From the NCBI GenBank assembly GCA_949361645.1, contig OX442429.1:5007167-5071166 (forward strand): DNA of 64,000 nt, in the 5' to 3' direction. Source of the DNA: Spongilla lacustris. Taxonomy: Eukaryota > Porifera > Demospongiae > Spongillida > Spongillidae. Position 1 is the stretch's first letter; each line of letters begins with the position of its first letter. Below are positions 1 through 10,952 of this stretch, in pieces. Both the position numbers and the translations under genes were made by a program. The notes beneath the pieces are model-generated. The model worked only from the letters and a program-made list of their open reading frames with translations. It was not told the origin of the DNA and ran no database searches.

Positions 1-49
<49 letters not shown>

Positions 50-50
50 C
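1..50. repeat. (TC)n dinucleotide microsatellite
   Basis: Uninterrupted TC repeat at the window edge that degrades into TTTC/TTTC and then unique sequence near base 50. The true length is unknown because the window cuts it. Confidence 0.95.
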
Positions 51-302
51 TCCACAAGTCTGTTTTCCTCTTGGTATGACAGCAACAGGTGTGTCCACCA
101 TCTCTTCCTTCATTACAACAGTTACTAGTGCTCTGCATATTAAAGTGATCTGTGCAAACTCAACCTGTAAACGATGTAGATATGTTTCATACTCTGGCAG
201 TTGTGTATCAGTGCAAGCTGTTATACACTGTCTTTTTGAGGAAAGGACCATGTAGGTGCAGAATAATTCACCATCATCATACATGTGACCCCTGAGGTCA
301 CC
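1..302 (-). CDS. Possible partial exon, open at the window edge
   Basis: I do not recognise the product. On the minus strand the frame is open from base 302 (a TGA lies just upstream at 303-305) to the window edge, about 84 codons before it runs into the (GA)n repeat. An AG acceptor-like context (GTGAG before GTGACC) sits at the start. The inferred peptide contains stretches such as YDDGELFCTYMVLSSKRQC and LICRALVTVVMKEEM, which look compositionally like protein rather than random translation. There is no recognisable domain and the gene would continue off the window. A chance open frame is quite possible. Confidence 0.3.
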
Positions 303-460
303 TCACTCCATGTAGACAATACATTCAGCATGCTTAACATGCAGGGTCCTTCACAAGCAGTTACAATGCAAATGCTCACCAAAACTGTAGTGAAGCCATG
401 TGTACTGTGCACATACATATATGGACACCTGATAATATCAGCAACTATTGATTTTAACAA

Positions 461-2950
461 ATCAATATTATGAACAGCTCAGGGTAAGGCAATGTTACCA
501 TTTCTGTTTCACTGACTTCAACTTCAGATATCTCACATGTTTGTTTTTTTTAAAACGCAGGTGTGAAGTGACAGAGGATAAAGGCATGACAGATGGAAAT
601 GCGCAAATGATGCCCAATATTGGTGAAATTGAAATTGTAGCCATAGGTAAAGGGAGCAAGGGGAGGATTAGGGGTATTAGTAGATAAGGGGAGGAGTAGG
701 GGTAGTAGGTATGGGGAGGAATTAGGTAGTACTAAGGGGAAGAGTAGACATCGGCCAGTAATGCATATTCAAACATGCTATCTGGAATTTAATACGTAAC
801 TGCGTTACAGGAAAAACATTTATTCATAATCCCAAGTCACATGAACCGGGGGAGCAGGGGGGGGGGAGGGGGGGGGGGGGGGGGGGGGATCACTGCATGA
901 AGGGGAGCGACGCTCCCCGAATTTTTAACGAAAAATAAAAAATAAAGCAACGCGGGGTGTTTGTATTGAACGAATTAACATATGGAGAAATTGCCCATAC
1001 ATAGGCGGACATTTAGCACATTTTTTTCAAATTGATTTTTAAACACATGTAATAAGTACGATAAATCGGTCTGATTGTGAATCTGTAATTTATAGATTTA
1101 TATCCTGAGCCATTCTTGTACAAAAATCAAGACAAAAAAATTAATTTCTACCGCACTAATTTATTCGTAAAGTAGACATGTTACGTAACATTTATTAACA
1201 ATTATGTCATTTATCAATAATATTTTTAGCTAATGGCCTAGCTCACGAGACGCATACAAAGCCGAGACGTATTACAGTTACTATAGTCCGCGACAGCATC
1301 GAGGAAGTAAAATTAACATGCCATTTTTTTTACATATTTGGTGTGTTTGGGGTCCGAATAATGGGCGCGATACATTGTTTTCAGTACCCCAATTCGTTTA
1401 ACCAAAAAATTCAGTGAGTTGAAAATAACGACGGCATAATTATTCACGATCGTTAACGCTAAGCGCGTGTGGCTACTAATTAAATTCATGAACGAAGGTA
1501 CAAAGGAACGGCTCATGGATGCGGAGGATGTACAATGAAACGCTGAGCAAACTATGGTTCACGGTTTCTTTAGCGAGTGGTTTTTGTTGACACAAGGTAA
1601 GAGGTGTCTAAAGATGGCGCCAGTAATGAGGCAAAAACGTTAAGATTCTGTTCTTGAAAACCAAACCGATAGTATGTAAGTAATATACGAGATTTTTTGC
1701 ATTTAGAGGTACAATTACACGTAGAATCAAAATATGATTTTGGTTTTTGGATGCGGTACTAAATAATACTCAAATTGGAATTAAAAAATAAAAGTACCCC
1801 CAATATACTTGAAAATATTGACAAGGTTTTGCGTGGCACAAGGTGTCCGTTTTGATACTGTTAATAGCTGATAGGTTTTACAAAATAGCGGTATTGTGGG
1901 CATGAATTTAATGTTATTCATTAAGAAGCCATAAACGTTTACTTCCTCGATGGTGTCGTGGACTTTAATACTAAGTAAGTAAAAGTAATTGTAGCTCCCG
2001 TAAACACAGATTGAACACGCACCGCAGATGACCGAAAGGGATGATGTTGGCTTCGTCCAAAGTGGCCGGTGCCCGGTCCGCAATTACTAGTAGTTCACGA
2101 CGGGAGACCGAGTCCCAACTCCCAACATGTCATCATATATGCTCCGCCATGCATATTTACCCATTCTTGCAGCGTCCATTGTGCACGTCACGCCACCAGC
2201 ACTTTTTATGCCACCTTTCAATGAGACAATACATTATTGCCATGAAGCCTCGATCGCGATCATCGCGCGGGCAACATATCGTAAATGCAGAGATAATATA
2301 AAGCGATACTTCCTATGATATATGCTATTACATTTATAGTTTCTCTTAGCCCTTTTCGTAGTCAATCATCGACTCAATGTGATATGGGAGATGTAAACGA
2401 TGGGCGGACCCGCAGCGTGGGCGTTTCTCTAGAGCCGAACACATTGGCAAGCTAGAACCCGTACTTACACGTTTATTTCATGTCAAGATATCGAACTTCT
2501 TATAGGTTAATACATTTACCGTAGTGATCAGGTCGACGGGTCATGCTGCCCTTCCCCATCACTGAGTTACGTTTACAAATTGACAATTACCCTGCTGCTC
2601 TTCTTCCTCATCGGATGGCTATCACAGTTACAAGCAAGTCTAGTGTCATATGATAAGCACCAAACAAAACAAAAAAAAAAAAGTGCCTGAGTAGCATCAT
2701 ATAGATACTTGATGGTAGCACATCTCGGTGGAAACAGTTGCAAACAGACATTTAAACAAATGAACAGCTCCTGATATTGAAACCTAGAGGAAAAAAGTGA
2801 TGGTTATGCATCAGAACAAATGCCCCTACCATAAAACCAAAGCCCCTCAGCATCATGCACAAAGCACACTCCATCCCCTCCCATTAGGTCGAATGCAAAG
2901 CTCAACCAAGGCATCAGGACTAGTGCTTGCCCAACAGGCCCCTGTCATTC
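461..2950. other. Gene-poor stretch
   Basis: No gene that I can support. It holds a G-homopolymer block at about 847-888, AT-rich unique sequence and short chance frames. A possible small plus-strand exon (acceptor ending at 560, about 28 codons, donor GTAAAG near 646; readable piece MPNIGEIEIVAIG) was seen but nothing connects to it. Confidence 0.6.
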
Positions 2951-2954
2951 ATTA

Positions 2955-2992
2955 CCCCCCCCCCCCCCACACACACACACACATACACACAT
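2955..2992. repeat. Poly-C followed by (AC)n
   Basis: A run of about 14 C leads directly into an AC repeat, just outside the Ty3/gypsy insertion. Confidence 0.9.
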
Positions 2993-3029
2993 TCTGCACA
3001 CAGTGTGTGGTTTGTATGACTTATACATG

Positions 3030-3195
3030 TGTGACTCGAGTGCCGAAATCAATGCAGCCTCAGCAAACACATATACACGAATGCCAATATACAAAAATAT
3101 ATACAGCTATATAAGTTCTAGCTAGAGGGCAAGGGTCAGACTTGTAGGATGCGCGCTGGTCTCTGCGCAATACATGACGTCACTATTACGTTACA
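3030..3195 (-). repeat. 3' LTR of the Ty3/gypsy element
   Basis: 166 bp, identical to 7971-8136, including the TGACGTCA motif at 3175-3182. Flanked outside by the CATG target duplication and inside by the polypurine tract. Confidence 0.95.
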
Positions 3196-3210
3196 CCACT
3201 CCCTCCTTTC
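3196..3210 (-). promoter_or_regulatory. Polypurine tract
   Basis: Element-strand sequence AAAGGAGGGAGTGG immediately precedes the 3' LTR and overlaps the end of pol. It is the expected plus-strand primer for reverse transcription. Confidence 0.85.
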
Positions 3211-6200
3211 AAAATTGAATGTACGGTCCGTAACGGTCTGGGACTCGGCGTTCTCTAGCAGGGTAACGATGACCAGGAGGAGGATCGGCAGCGGGCGCGA
3301 CTGCAGGAGGATCCGCAGCAGGTGCCACTTCGGGCTGATCTTCGTTCGCCTGTCCATCCAGCTGTTGCTCTTCTTCGTCATCATCCAACAACTCCATCGC
3401 TGCAGGGGTGCGTGGGGGCGGGTCTTCAGGAATTAGTTGCTGTTCCGTGAACCGTTGGCTGGGTGGGGCTTCAGACTGGAATTCTCTATTTTCTCCTTGA
3501 TACGGTTTCAGCCTGTCGAAATGCACGCATTGATAGCCCTTAGGCCCCTTTATTTTATACACGGATTCCCCAAATCGCTCCACCACCTTAAAGGGGCCCT
3601 TCCAAGGGCGATACAGTTTCTTGGACTGTCCTCGAGGAATAGCTGGCGAATGTAGCCATACATTATCACCAAGATCAAAAGGCTTCCCGTGAATCTTTTC
3701 ATCATAAATGGCTTTCTGTCTCTTATGTTCGCTTTTGCAGTGCTCCCTCACTAAGGCATATGCATCATGGAGGCTAGTTTTCAGCTGCTGCACGTACTCC
3801 GAGGGCGTCCTTTCATCAACAGGATTTGATCCGTACATTAAATCAACGGGCAGCTTTGCTTCACGCCCAAACATAAGGAAGAAGGGGCTAAAACCTGTGG
3901 AAGGATGGACGCTCGAGTTATAGGCCATACACACCTTACGAACACAACACTCCCAGTCATTTGGGTGATTGTGCGTTGTTGTCGCCAGCATATCAAGTAG
4001 TGTTCTATTGAAATGTTCCACCATTCCGTTACCCTGGGGGTGGTAGGGGGTCGTATGGGTCTTCCTGATTTCTAAGAGTTTGCAGATCTCCGCAATCAAG
4101 TCTGATTCAAATTGCCTCCCTTGGTCTGAATGCAGCTGTTCGGGGGGAGAAAACCTACAAAACATTTCGTCCACAAGTTTCTTCGCTACAGTAATAGCTT
4201 CTTGATTTCTGATAGCATACACTTCCACCCATCTCGTAAAGTGGTCAGCAGCCACTAGCACATACCTGCAACCGTCTGTTGTTTCTGGAAGTGGTCCCAT
4301 GATATCTACACTTACGACCTGCATAGGATAGCCAGCTTGAATGGTTTGTAGTTTTGCCTTTCTGCTTGGAATCGTCATCTTCCTGGAGGCACAAATTTTG
4401 CACTGTCTACACCATGTTCTTACTGCCTCGCCACAGCCTGGCCAATAGAATCGTTCTTTGAGCTGAGACAGCACTTTTTCTTCTCCCAGATGCCCTGACA
4501 CCGCGCCTTCATGCAAGTCCCGGATGACCTTTTTGTGTAACCTGGAGGGTAAAACAAGTTGGAGCCTCACCTTTTTCCCATCTGAGAACTGTCTCCAAAG
4601 TGCATCATGCTTGATCGTTAGCATCTCCCACTGTTGTAAGAGAAGGCGACTTTCTCTGCTCCAAGACTTGGTAGTGTCACCTGGAGGTACGTTGCCCTCT
4701 TTGACAGCATTCAGCACGGGGGCAATGTCGTCATCCTCTGCTTGCAGGCGTTGAACCTCCCCTAGGTTGTTGAGTTGCTGCAAGAAAGGACCCGTAATAG
4801 CACCAATTTCGACTACCTGATCATCTTCGTTTCCACACCGGTCACCCCTTCCGCACTGTTTGCACGGGATCCTTGACAAGGCGTCTGCATTCCCATGTCT
4901 GGAACCTTGACGATGCATAACGATAAAGTCATACTCCTGCAGCTTTTCCAGCCAGCGTGCCAGCTGGCCTTCAGGTTCCTTGAAGTTTTTTAACCAAACA
5001 AGTGATCCATGGTCAGTTCTCAGTGTAAATTCTCGCCCAAGTAGATATGGTCGAAAATGGTGGGTAAACTCCACAACTGCTAAGAGCTCTCTACGCGTGA
5101 CACAATACTTTTGCTCTTGCCTGGTTAGCGATCGACTAGCATACGCTACAACACACTCAGTACCATCATCTTGGACCTGTGACAGAACTGCCCCTATCCC
5201 AGAATTACTAGCATCAGTATCAAGAACAAATGGTTTTGTGTAGTCCGGATACGCTAGAATGGGGGCATTAACCAAGCAGTTGCGAAGATCGTCAAACGCT
5301 TTTTGACACTGTTCAGTCCAGCAAAATGGGGCATTTTTCTCTGTTAGACGCTGGAGTGGTCTACTAACAGACGCAAAATCTTTAATAAAGCGTCTATAAT
5401 AGTTAGCTAGGCCTAGAAACTGCAAAATTTCCCGCCTACACTGTGGGGTTGGCCATTTTCGAATTGCGTCTGTCTTAATGGGGTCAGTGGAAATTCCATT
5501 TTCTGAAATCACGTGCCCAAGATACCTGACTTCCTTTTGTAAAAGGTTGCACTTAGTGGGTTTTAACTTGAGCCCCGCCTCCCTCAGTCTTTTGAGCACA
5601 CAGGCTAGATTATACAAATGCTCCTTAAAGTTGGCCCCAACCACAACAATATCATCGATGTAAACTAAGCAACTGTGCCATTTCAACCCATGCAATACCC
5701 TATCCATTAATCTCTGGAATGTGGCTGGGGCATTACATAGTCCAAATGGCATTACCTTAAATTCATATAGCCCATCCGGGGTACTGAAAGCGGTCTTTGC
5801 TCTATCCTCGTTTTCTACCTCGACCTGCCAATAGCCGGTTTTCAAATCCAGCGTGGTGTACAACTTGGAACCAGCCAAAGTATCCAAGGTTTCATCTATT
5901 CGGGGGAGCGGGTATGCATCTTTTCTAGTGATGGCGTTAACTTTCCTGTAATCAATACAAAATCTTACGGACCCATCCTTCTTTTTTGCCAGCACTATTG
6001 GGGAGGACCAAGGACTGTCAGACGGTTGGATTACTCCTTTCTCCAGCATTTCCTGCGTCAACTTCCTGACTTCTTCTTTTCGTGCTTGTGGAATCCTGTG
6101 AGGGGAGCAGTGAACAGGGGAGGAGTTACCCGTATCTATTTTGTGCTTCGTAACTGAGGTGTGACCAGAATCATGCTCGTGTAGAGCAAATGCGTCCTTG

Positions 6201-7140
6201 TACTCCAGTAGTACAGAAAATAATTGCTCCCTCTCGGCGGGGGAAATATGATTTCCAACCTTCAGTACAATGTCCCACAGAGCTTCTTTTTCTTCCAATG
6301 ACAATTCTGTGCCCACTGAGATCGTTGAAATGCCTGTAGTGCTGGTGCAGGGTTCAGCCTCCTCCAGTTTAGCAATCTGCTCTCCTTTCTTCACTGTCAC
6401 AGGAATATCACGAGGGTTAAGTAATCTGACAGGGATCAACTCATTTCCGCGTGAATGCACTATAGCGTTTGCAACCATAACCCCATGTCTACCAACATAA
6501 TCACCTTCCACAATCCACGTGCCATTACCAACAGGACTTTTCGGTTGTATCATGATTTCCATTTCACTAGCAGCAGGTATGGTTATCATTGTACTAGTAA
6601 CTAGCCCAATGATCTTTACTGGGACATCTGTAAGAGAGCAGGACATTTCCCCAGAGGGAAAGGTAAGCACCCTTCTACCACAGTCAATGACACTGCTATT
6701 GGCCCCTAGGAAATCTAGCCCAAGAATTGCATCCACCATGATATCATCTGTAATAACAAATGATACCTTGAACTCTTTACCTCCTTCCACCACGACTGGG
6801 ATGAGCGCACAGCCTTTTATTGATAAAGCATTGCCATTGACCCCAGTAAGCCCCAGTCCCGCCCACTTTTGCAGTGGTTGTGGCAGGCTGCCCTTGTCTT
6901 GTAACTTGGTCCAGACCTTTGTGTGCAGAAGTGAGACAGCAGCGCCTGTATCAATTAAAGCTTCAATAGGGACAGAATTAGCAAGAACAACAATACGAAA
7001 ACTCATGTTGTTTGATGACAATGATGTATAGGTGTGAACAGTGACTTTGTCTGGATGGGCCTTTACAAATCTTCCCTCGCAAGGGTGGCCCTTACCCCCG
7101 AGGGACTGAAGTTTCCCTGCTGTGCTAGCGGGGAGCTGTT
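3209..7140 (-). CDS. pol: Ty3/gypsy Pol (protease, RT, RNase H, integrase)
   Basis: The frame is open from about 7140 and is entered by -1 frameshifting near 7111; the first ATG (7004-7006) is not the likely start. The product is about 1270 residues counted from 7021. Order: aspartic protease (ALIDTGAAVSLL), reverse transcriptase (CIDYRKVNAIT, LDLKTGYWQVEV, catalytic YIDD in LVYIDDIVVVG), RNase H (FVLDTDASNSGIGAVLS, TDHGSLVWL), integrase HHCC zinc domain (HEGAVSGHLG... CRQCKIC) and core D,D35E residues in VDIMGPLP, HSDQGRQF and NGMVEHFN. A C-terminal GPF-type segment (RPWKGPFKVVERFG) and a Pro/Ala/Asp-rich tail with a doubled VAPAADPP follow. No chromodomain seen. All catalytic residues are present, so the copy may be functional. 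Confidence 0.93.
7063..7117 (-). promoter_or_regulatory. -1 programmed ribosomal frameshift signal between gag and pol
   Basis: On the element strand G GGA AAC (7111-7117), in the correct gag phase X XXY YYZ, is followed by a 5-base spacer (7106-7110) and a strong stem: outer arms TCCCTCG (7099-7105) and CGAGGGA (7073-7079), inner arms AAGGG and CCCTT (7081-7093) closing a 3-base CCA loop (7086-7088). pol is in the -1 frame and is open from about 7140, just upstream of the heptamer, through the gag stop. All four requirements of a -1 frameshift site are met. A pseudoknot was not looked for. Confidence 0.88.
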
Positions 7141-7947
7141 TCTACAAACCTGAGCTGTGTGACCCTTTTTGCCACAGTTCCAACATACAATGTTCCTACG
7201 CCTGTCCGGCTGTTTTTCTACCCTCGCCGGAGGGTGATCTTTGTTGCTTCTCATAGACGTCTCCAACCTGTGAAGTCGTTCACTTAAGCTTTCCAATGTT
7301 GTTAGTAATTTCTCATCGACACCGGCAACACCAGAAACTGCTGCTGATTTAGTGCCGTCCCCCCACTGTGAGTCTCTTGCTGATTTCTGTGGAACAAAAA
7401 CGTCAACGTGACAGTGAGACTTACTAGAACTCGCGGCGGCGTTCAGGTACGACTCAAGTTCTATAGTAGCCGCAACAGCTTCTTCCACGTTACTGGGCCG
7501 TTTCTGTTTTACTCCAAAGGCCACCTGAGAGTCTTCAATCTGCGACAGGTATTGATTCAGGGATAGGCGTTCCTTTGCCTTGTCCTCCAAGTCAGGGTAG
7601 GCCCTGTCAGATAGCACCCGCAAAGCGTCTCCGAATGATGCCCAGTCTTCGTCTCGGCGCTTCTTTCTCGTGTTGAGTTCCGCGACATACAGTTCTCGCC
7701 TGCTGTCGGGAGCGAAACGTTTCTGTAATGCCTTAATGCACTCACCGTAATTGCCTCGCGCCGCCTCAGGCAGTTTCATGAAGGCCGTCTGTGCCTTTCC
7801 TGTTAGCCTTACTCGCAACCATTTCAGCTTTTCTTCGCCCGTCTCCCACTTATTCACAACGGCGACATTTTCGAAATGGGTAACCCACTCGTTCCATTCG
7901 TCCGGCTCGCCGTTGAATGGCTCAGGCAGGAGAACGGGTTTCGACAT
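7063..7947 (-). CDS. gag: Ty3/gypsy Gag
   Basis: 294 residues. It starts at an ATG only a few bases from the primer binding site and begins MSKPVLLPEPFNGEPDEW, typical of gypsy capsids (Retrotrans_gag-like core with WLRVRLTGKAQ...LPEA). A single CCHC zinc knuckle of spacing C-x2-C-x4-H-x4-C (CWNCGKKGHTAQVC) lies near residues 255-268 and would bind the RNA genome. The stop codon at 7063-7065 lies 45 bases downstream of a slippery heptamer, so part of the ribosomes should continue into pol. No internal damage. The protein would form the virus-like particle shell in the cytoplasm. Confidence 0.93.
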   Translation of the reverse strand: MSKPVLLPEPFNGEPDEWNEWVTHFENVAVVNKWETGEEKLKWLRVRLTGKAQTAFMKLPEAARGNYGECIKALQKRFAPDSRRELYVAELNTRKKRRDEDWASFGDALRVLSDRAYPDLEDKAKERLSLNQYLSQIEDSQVAFGVKQKRPSNVEEAVAATIELESYLNAAASSSKSHCHVDVFVPQKSARDSQWGDGTKSAAVSGVAGVDEKLLTTLESLSERLHRLETSMRSNKDHPPARVEKQPDRRRNIVCWNCGKKGHTAQVCRNSSPLAQQGNFSPSGVRATLAREDL

Positions 7948-7951
7948 CCTA

Positions 7952-7969
7952 ATCTTGCCGACTACGCCA
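7952..7969 (-). promoter_or_regulatory. Primer binding site, tRNA-Ser type
   Basis: On the element strand the 18 bases starting one base after the 5' LTR begin TGGCGTAGTCGG. Their complement ends ...GCCGACTACGCCA, matching the acceptor stem plus CCA of metazoan tRNA-Ser (GTAGTCG 5' end) with about one mismatch in the T arm by my recollection. This sets the start of minus-strand DNA synthesis. The tRNA assignment is from memory and should be checked. Confidence 0.8.
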
Positions 7970-7970
7970 A

Positions 7971-8136
7971 TGTGACTCGAGTGCCGAAATCAATGCAGCC
8001 TCAGCAAACACATATACACGAATGCCAATATACAAAAATATATACAGCTATATAAGTTCTAGCTAGAGGGCAAGGGTCAGACTTGTAGGATGCGCGCTGG
8101 TCTCTGCGCAATACATGACGTCACTATTACGTTACA
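7971..8136 (-). repeat. 5' LTR of the Ty3/gypsy element
   Basis: 166 bp, identical to the copy at 3030-3195. It carries a perfect CRE-like palindrome TGACGTCA (8116-8123) and a TATA-like run (8049-8055, TTATATA on the element strand) about 65 bases downstream of the CRE, a plausible promoter arrangement for U3. At 166 bp this is a short LTR for the group. Confidence 0.95.
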
Positions 8137-8285
8137 CATGTAACTTCTCTGTATGGTTTCTACTAGAAAGGAGTACAGTGTAGGTGGTACGAAGGTGAAG
8201 AGGAAAGACACATGAACACTTAACCTTCAGTACTCACGATAAGTCTAAGTAGATACCATGCAGCCCTGGATCAAGCATAGCCTTG

Positions 8286-8392
8286 GGGGTGGGGGTGGGG
8301 GGGGGGGCCAGCTTCCCCCCCCCTCCCCCATGGCATATGAAATGCCACCCCTCTGGCAGCAATTGACCCCCCCCCCCCCCCCCCCCCCCGCC
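8286..8392. repeat. G- and C-homopolymer cluster
   Basis: Alternating poly-G and poly-C runs (longest a C run of about 23 bases near 8367-8390). Glycine- and proline-rich frames across it are artefacts. Confidence 0.85.
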
Positions 8393-8599
8393 CAGCCACA
8401 CACGCTTCTGTTGATGATTACATATACCCGCAAGTAGATTACATGTTGTGTCATACGTAAAAAAAAATCTGAATACTTGCTGACAAATGTCAACAAAGCG
8501 GTGGAGCACAACAGGGCATGTACAAATGTACCCCTTCGACTGCATCCCCTCCTCCCCCCAGTTTTCGTGCGCCCTCTGGTAAAACCAAATTCATGTAGG

Positions 8600-9256
8600 T
8601 CCACGGTAGTCCTACATGTACATAAGTACATGCCAGTAGTTAGATAGATGTACACATGTACATGTAGGTCTTGTAGATATGGTAGTCTTAGGTAGGGACA
8701 TATAAATCCAGGTACATGTACAGGGTATGTTTATTTTATGTCTAACATCAGATAAGTTTGTGGGTTCCTTTCATGTTTAATTATATTCACAGCACAGAAG
8801 GGCAGATGTTACATGTACATGTACATGTAGTTTGAATGGAATACATGTAGACAAGTACTCAGGTAGGTACATGTAGGTCTATGTAGGTCCATGTAACGGT
8901 TCATGCAGGGTAGGCCTATGTAAATACATGTAGGGTGAACTGCAGGGTAGGCCTAAGGTCCATGTAGGGTAGGCCTATGTAGGTCCATGTAAGGTTTCAT
9001 GTTATGTAGGCCTATGTAGGTCCATGTAGGAGGTAGGTCTACATGTAGCTTCAGGGCAGGCAAGGTACATGTACATGTAGCAGCACACTAACATCAGATA
9101 AGGTTGTGGGTTTCCCTTTCAAGTTTATTATATTCACAGCACAAACCATGGGCAGATCTTAGGATTAAGAGTAGGTACATGTACATGTATGACAAAAGCC
9201 TTCAGTATTCTGGTACATGTACCTGTAGGAATGTGTATGGGCTGGTTTTTTTAAGT
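8600..9256. repeat. ACATGTA-rich and GGTAGGCCTATGTAGG-type low-complexity tandem region
   Basis: Loose tandem repeats of GTCCATGTAGG / GTAGGCCTATG and ACATGTACATGT. A segment of about 70 bases beginning ACATCAGATAAG occurs twice (near 8749 and 9089) and brackets the array. No gene seen. Confidence 0.75.
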
Positions 9257-10736
9257 ATGATGTATAGGCTGATGTATGGGGTATGGTGTATAGGCTGGTG
9301 TATGGGGTATAGGCTGGTGTATGGTGTATAGGTTGGTGTATGGTGTACAGGCTGGTGTATGGTGTATAGGCTGGTGTATGGTGTATAGGCTGGTGTATGG
9401 GGTATGGTGTACAGGCTGGGGTATGGTGTATAGGCTGGTGTATGGTGTACAGGCTAGTGTATGGTGTATAGGCTGGTGTATGGTGTATAGGCTGGTGTAT
9501 GGGGTATGGTGTACAGGCTGGGGTATGGTGTATAGGCTGGTGTATGGTGTACAGGCTAGTGTATGGTGTACAGGCTGGTGTATGGGGTCTAGGCTGGTGT
9601 ATGGTGTACAGGCTGGTGTATGGGGTCTAGGCTGGTGTATGGGGTCTAGGCTGGTGTACGGTGTACAGGCTGGTGTATAGTGTATAGGTGTATAGGCTGG
9701 TGTATGGTGTATAGGCTGGGGTATGGTGTACAGGCTAGTGTATGGTGTACAGGCTGGTGTATGGTGTACAGGCTGGTGTATGGTGTACAGGCTGGTGTAT
9801 GGGGTCTAGGTTGGTGTATGGTGTACAGGCTGGTGTATGGTGTACAGGCCGGTGTATGGTGTACATGCTGGTGTATGGTGTATAGGCTGGTGTATGGTGT
9901 ACAGGCTGGTGTATGGTGTACAGGCCGGTGTATGGTGTACATGCTGGTGTATGGTGTATAGGCTGGTGTATGGTGTACAGGCTGGTGTATGGTGTACAGG
10001 CTGGTGTATGGGGGTCTTGGCTGGGGTATGGTGTATAGGCTGGTGTATGGTGTACAGGCTGGTGTACATGTATGGTGTATAGGCTGGTGTATGGGGTCTT
10101 GGCTGGGGTATGGTGTATAGGCTGGGGTATGGTGTATAGGCTGGTGTATGGTGTACAGGCTGGTGTATGGTGTATAAGCTGGTGTATGGTGTATAGGCTG
10201 GTGTATGGTGTATAGGCTAGTGTATGGTGTACAGGCTCAGGTGTATGGGGTCTAGGCTGGTGTATGGGGTCTAGGCTGGTGTATGGTGTACAGGCTGGTG
10301 TATGGTGTATAGGCTGGTGTATGGGGTCTTGGCTGGGATATGGTGTATAGGCTGGTGTATGGTGTACAGGCTGGTGTATGGTGTACAGGCTGGTGTATGG
10401 TGTACAGGCTGATGTACGGTGTACAGGCTGGTGTATGGTGTACAGGCTGGTGTATGGTGTATAGGCTGGTGTACATGTATGGTGTACAGGCTGGTGTATG
10501 GGGTCTAGGCTGGTGTATGGGGTCTAGGCTGGTGTATGGTGTACAGGCTGGTGTATGGTGTACAGGCTAGTGTATGGTGTACAGGCTGGTGTATGGTGTA
10601 CAGGCTGATGTACGGTGTACAGGCTGGTGTATGGTGTACAGGCTGGTGTATGGTGTATAGGCTGGTGTATGGTGTACAGGCTGGTGTATGGGGTCTAGGT
10701 TGGTGTATGGTGTATAGGCTTGTGTATGGGCAAACA
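9257..10736. repeat. Minisatellite of 19-bp units
   Basis: About 75 copies of a 19-bp unit, consensus CAGGCTGGTGTATGGTGTA, with TATAGG, GGGGTCTAGG and GGCCGG variants. Higher-order structure is visible: a block of about 101 bp repeats near 9390-9590 and a 76-bp (4 x 19) block repeats near 9838-9990. Because 19 is not a multiple of 3 and the unit lacks stops in several frames, long frames appear on both strands. These are not genes. The array lies in what would be an intron of, or 3' to, the RNF113A-like pseudogene. Confidence 0.95.
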
Positions 10737-10739
10737 CAT

Positions 10740-10912
<173 letters not shown>

Positions 10913-10952
10913 CTATATGTAGAATGCTGTCTGCACATTATCCTGCAATTGA

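Larger units (their letters stand above)
3030..8136 (-). mobile_element. Complete Ty3/gypsy LTR retrotransposon
   Basis: A 5107-bp element on the minus strand. It has two 166-bp LTRs that I compared base by base and found identical, TG...CA ends (TGTAAC...GTCACA in element orientation), a 4-bp target duplication CATG (3026-3029 and 8137-8140), a primer binding site next to the 5' LTR, a purine-rich tract next to the 3' LTR, and intact gag and pol. The gene order protease, reverse transcriptase, RNase H, integrase is that of Ty3/gypsy (Metaviridae). There is no envelope-like ORF. The element is very compact: gag starts 24 bases after the 5' LTR and pol ends about 13 bases before the 3' LTR. 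Identical LTRs imply a recent insertion, and nothing visible prevents activity. Confidence 0.96.

Noticed and set aside
3149..7031. Plus-strand frames across the Ty3/gypsy element
   Set aside because: Shadows of the minus-strand gag and pol.
9257..10736. CRISPR-like array
   Set aside because: Units are contiguous with no unique spacers and the context is animal DNA.
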